The notes below the pieces were generated by a model. The model was not told the DNA's origin and did no database searches. It worked only from the letters and a program-made list of their open reading frames with translations. From positions 1 through 56,442 of the forward strand of contig CABMJK010000024.1 in assembly GCA_902386535.1 (NCBI GenBank): 56,442 nt of DNA, given 5' to 3'. Positions 55,863 through 56,442 of this stretch are shown piece after piece (position 1 is the first letter of the stretch; every line of letters starts with the position of its first letter). Both the position numbers and the translations under genes were made by a program. The DNA is from Candidatus Burarchaeum australiense (lineage in GTDB: Archaea; Micrarchaeota; Micrarchaeia; Burarchaeales; Burarchaeaceae).

Positions 55863-56442
55863 TCACTTTTTGGCCAGTTCCCCGTCGATTATCCCTTTCA
55901 TCGCATCAAAGCTCATGTAGCCCACGTGCCTCTGGCCGTTTATGAAGAAAGTCGGGGTGCCGTCAATGCCGAGCGCAAGCCCGTCCTGGAAGTCCTTCTC
56001 GACTGCAGCCACCTTCAGCCCGCCGTCGAGGCAGTCGGAGAAGGAAGTCTGGTTCAGGCCGAGAAGCGCGGCATAACCCTTCAGGCTCGTGATGTCGAGC
56101 GCGCCCTGGTTCGTGAAAAGCGCATCATGATACTCGAAGAACTTGCCCTGGTCGGCCGCGCACTCGCTCGCCTCGGCCGCCTTCTCTGCGAAAGGATGAA
56201 TCGACCGGAGAGGGAACTGCTTGTAGACGAATTTTATCTGATTGCCGTAGGCCGACTCGACCTGCTTCATGACCTGGTAGGCCCGGCCGCAGACGGGGCA
56301 CTCGAAGTCCGAGAACTCGACTATAAGGACCGTGGCATTCGCGGAGCCGAAGAAGGGCTTGCCATCGATTGGAGGATTCCCGCTCGGCAGCGCGCCATTG
56401 CCCCCGCAGCCCGCGAGAAGGAGGAAAACCGCCAGCGAGGAC
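55863..56442 (-). CDS. DsbA-family thiol oxidoreductase, lipoprotein-like N terminus, truncated by the window end
   Basis: Reading past the track ORF start: VFLLLAGCGGNGALPSG...ATVLIVEFSDFECPVCGRAYQVMKQVE...GIDGTPTFFINGQRHVG (CPVC, cis-Pro TPTFF). Confidence 0.9.
   Translation of the reverse strand, partial: SSLAVFLLLAGCGGNGALPSGNPPIDGKPFFGSANATVLIVEFSDFECPVCGRAYQVMKQVESAYGNQIKFVYKQFPLRSIHPFAEKAAEASECAADQGKFFEYHDALFTNQGALDITSLKGYAALLGLNQTSFSDCLDGGLKVAAVEKDFQDGLALGIDGTPTFFINGQRHVGYMSFDAMKGIIDGELAKK

Noticed and set aside
1-56442. Genome-wide UAG recoding (e.g. all UAG as pyrrolysine)
   Set aside because: TAG terminates about fifteen other ORFs here, several immediately before or overlapping the next gene (e.g. 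10241, 29217, 31958, 44598), so UAG works as a normal stop; only two genes show internal UAG.
1-56442. CRISPR array, transposase, integrase or rRNA
   Set aside because: No regularly spaced identical repeats, no recognisable transposase/integrase ORFs and no rRNA signatures were seen.

Overview
This 56.4 kb, GC-rich window is from an archaeal genome. Archaeal markers are AglB/STT3, RpoK, archaeal DnaG, Hjc, SRP54, an archaeal-type RNase P RNA and an intron-containing tRNA. Positions ~1-36.7 kb form a glycan-biosynthesis island with about 9 glycosyltransferases, several sugar-nucleotide enzymes, an ABC-2 exporter, the oligosaccharyltransferase AglB and a cis-prenyltransferase. Positions ~36.8-56.4 kb are mostly housekeeping genes. 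The most notable system is a minus-strand operon (~0.65-7.95 kb). It carries, in pathway order, apparent homologues of all four Campylobacter jejuni enzymes that make the activated phosphoramidate (O-methyl phosphoramidate, MeOPN) capsule donor: L-glutamine kinase, phosphoglutamine cytidylyltransferase, gamma-glutamyl-CDP-amidate hydrolase and an APS-kinase-like CDP-amidate kinase. It also has a CysQ-like 3'-phosphatase, a SAM methyltransferase and a sulfotransferase-fold protein that may be the transferase. This suggests phosphoramidate-decorated archaeal glycans. Other unusual points: a tRNA(CAU) with two introns (anticodon loop and T-loop); a tandem hairpin array beside it; an in-frame palindromic insertion in an epimerase; in-frame amber codons splitting dnaG and a geranylgeranyl reductase; a ribbon-helix-helix/nucleotidyltransferase fusion; and recurrent degenerate duplications of gene ends and starts in intergenic DNA. 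All product calls come from reading motifs by eye; no database search was run.
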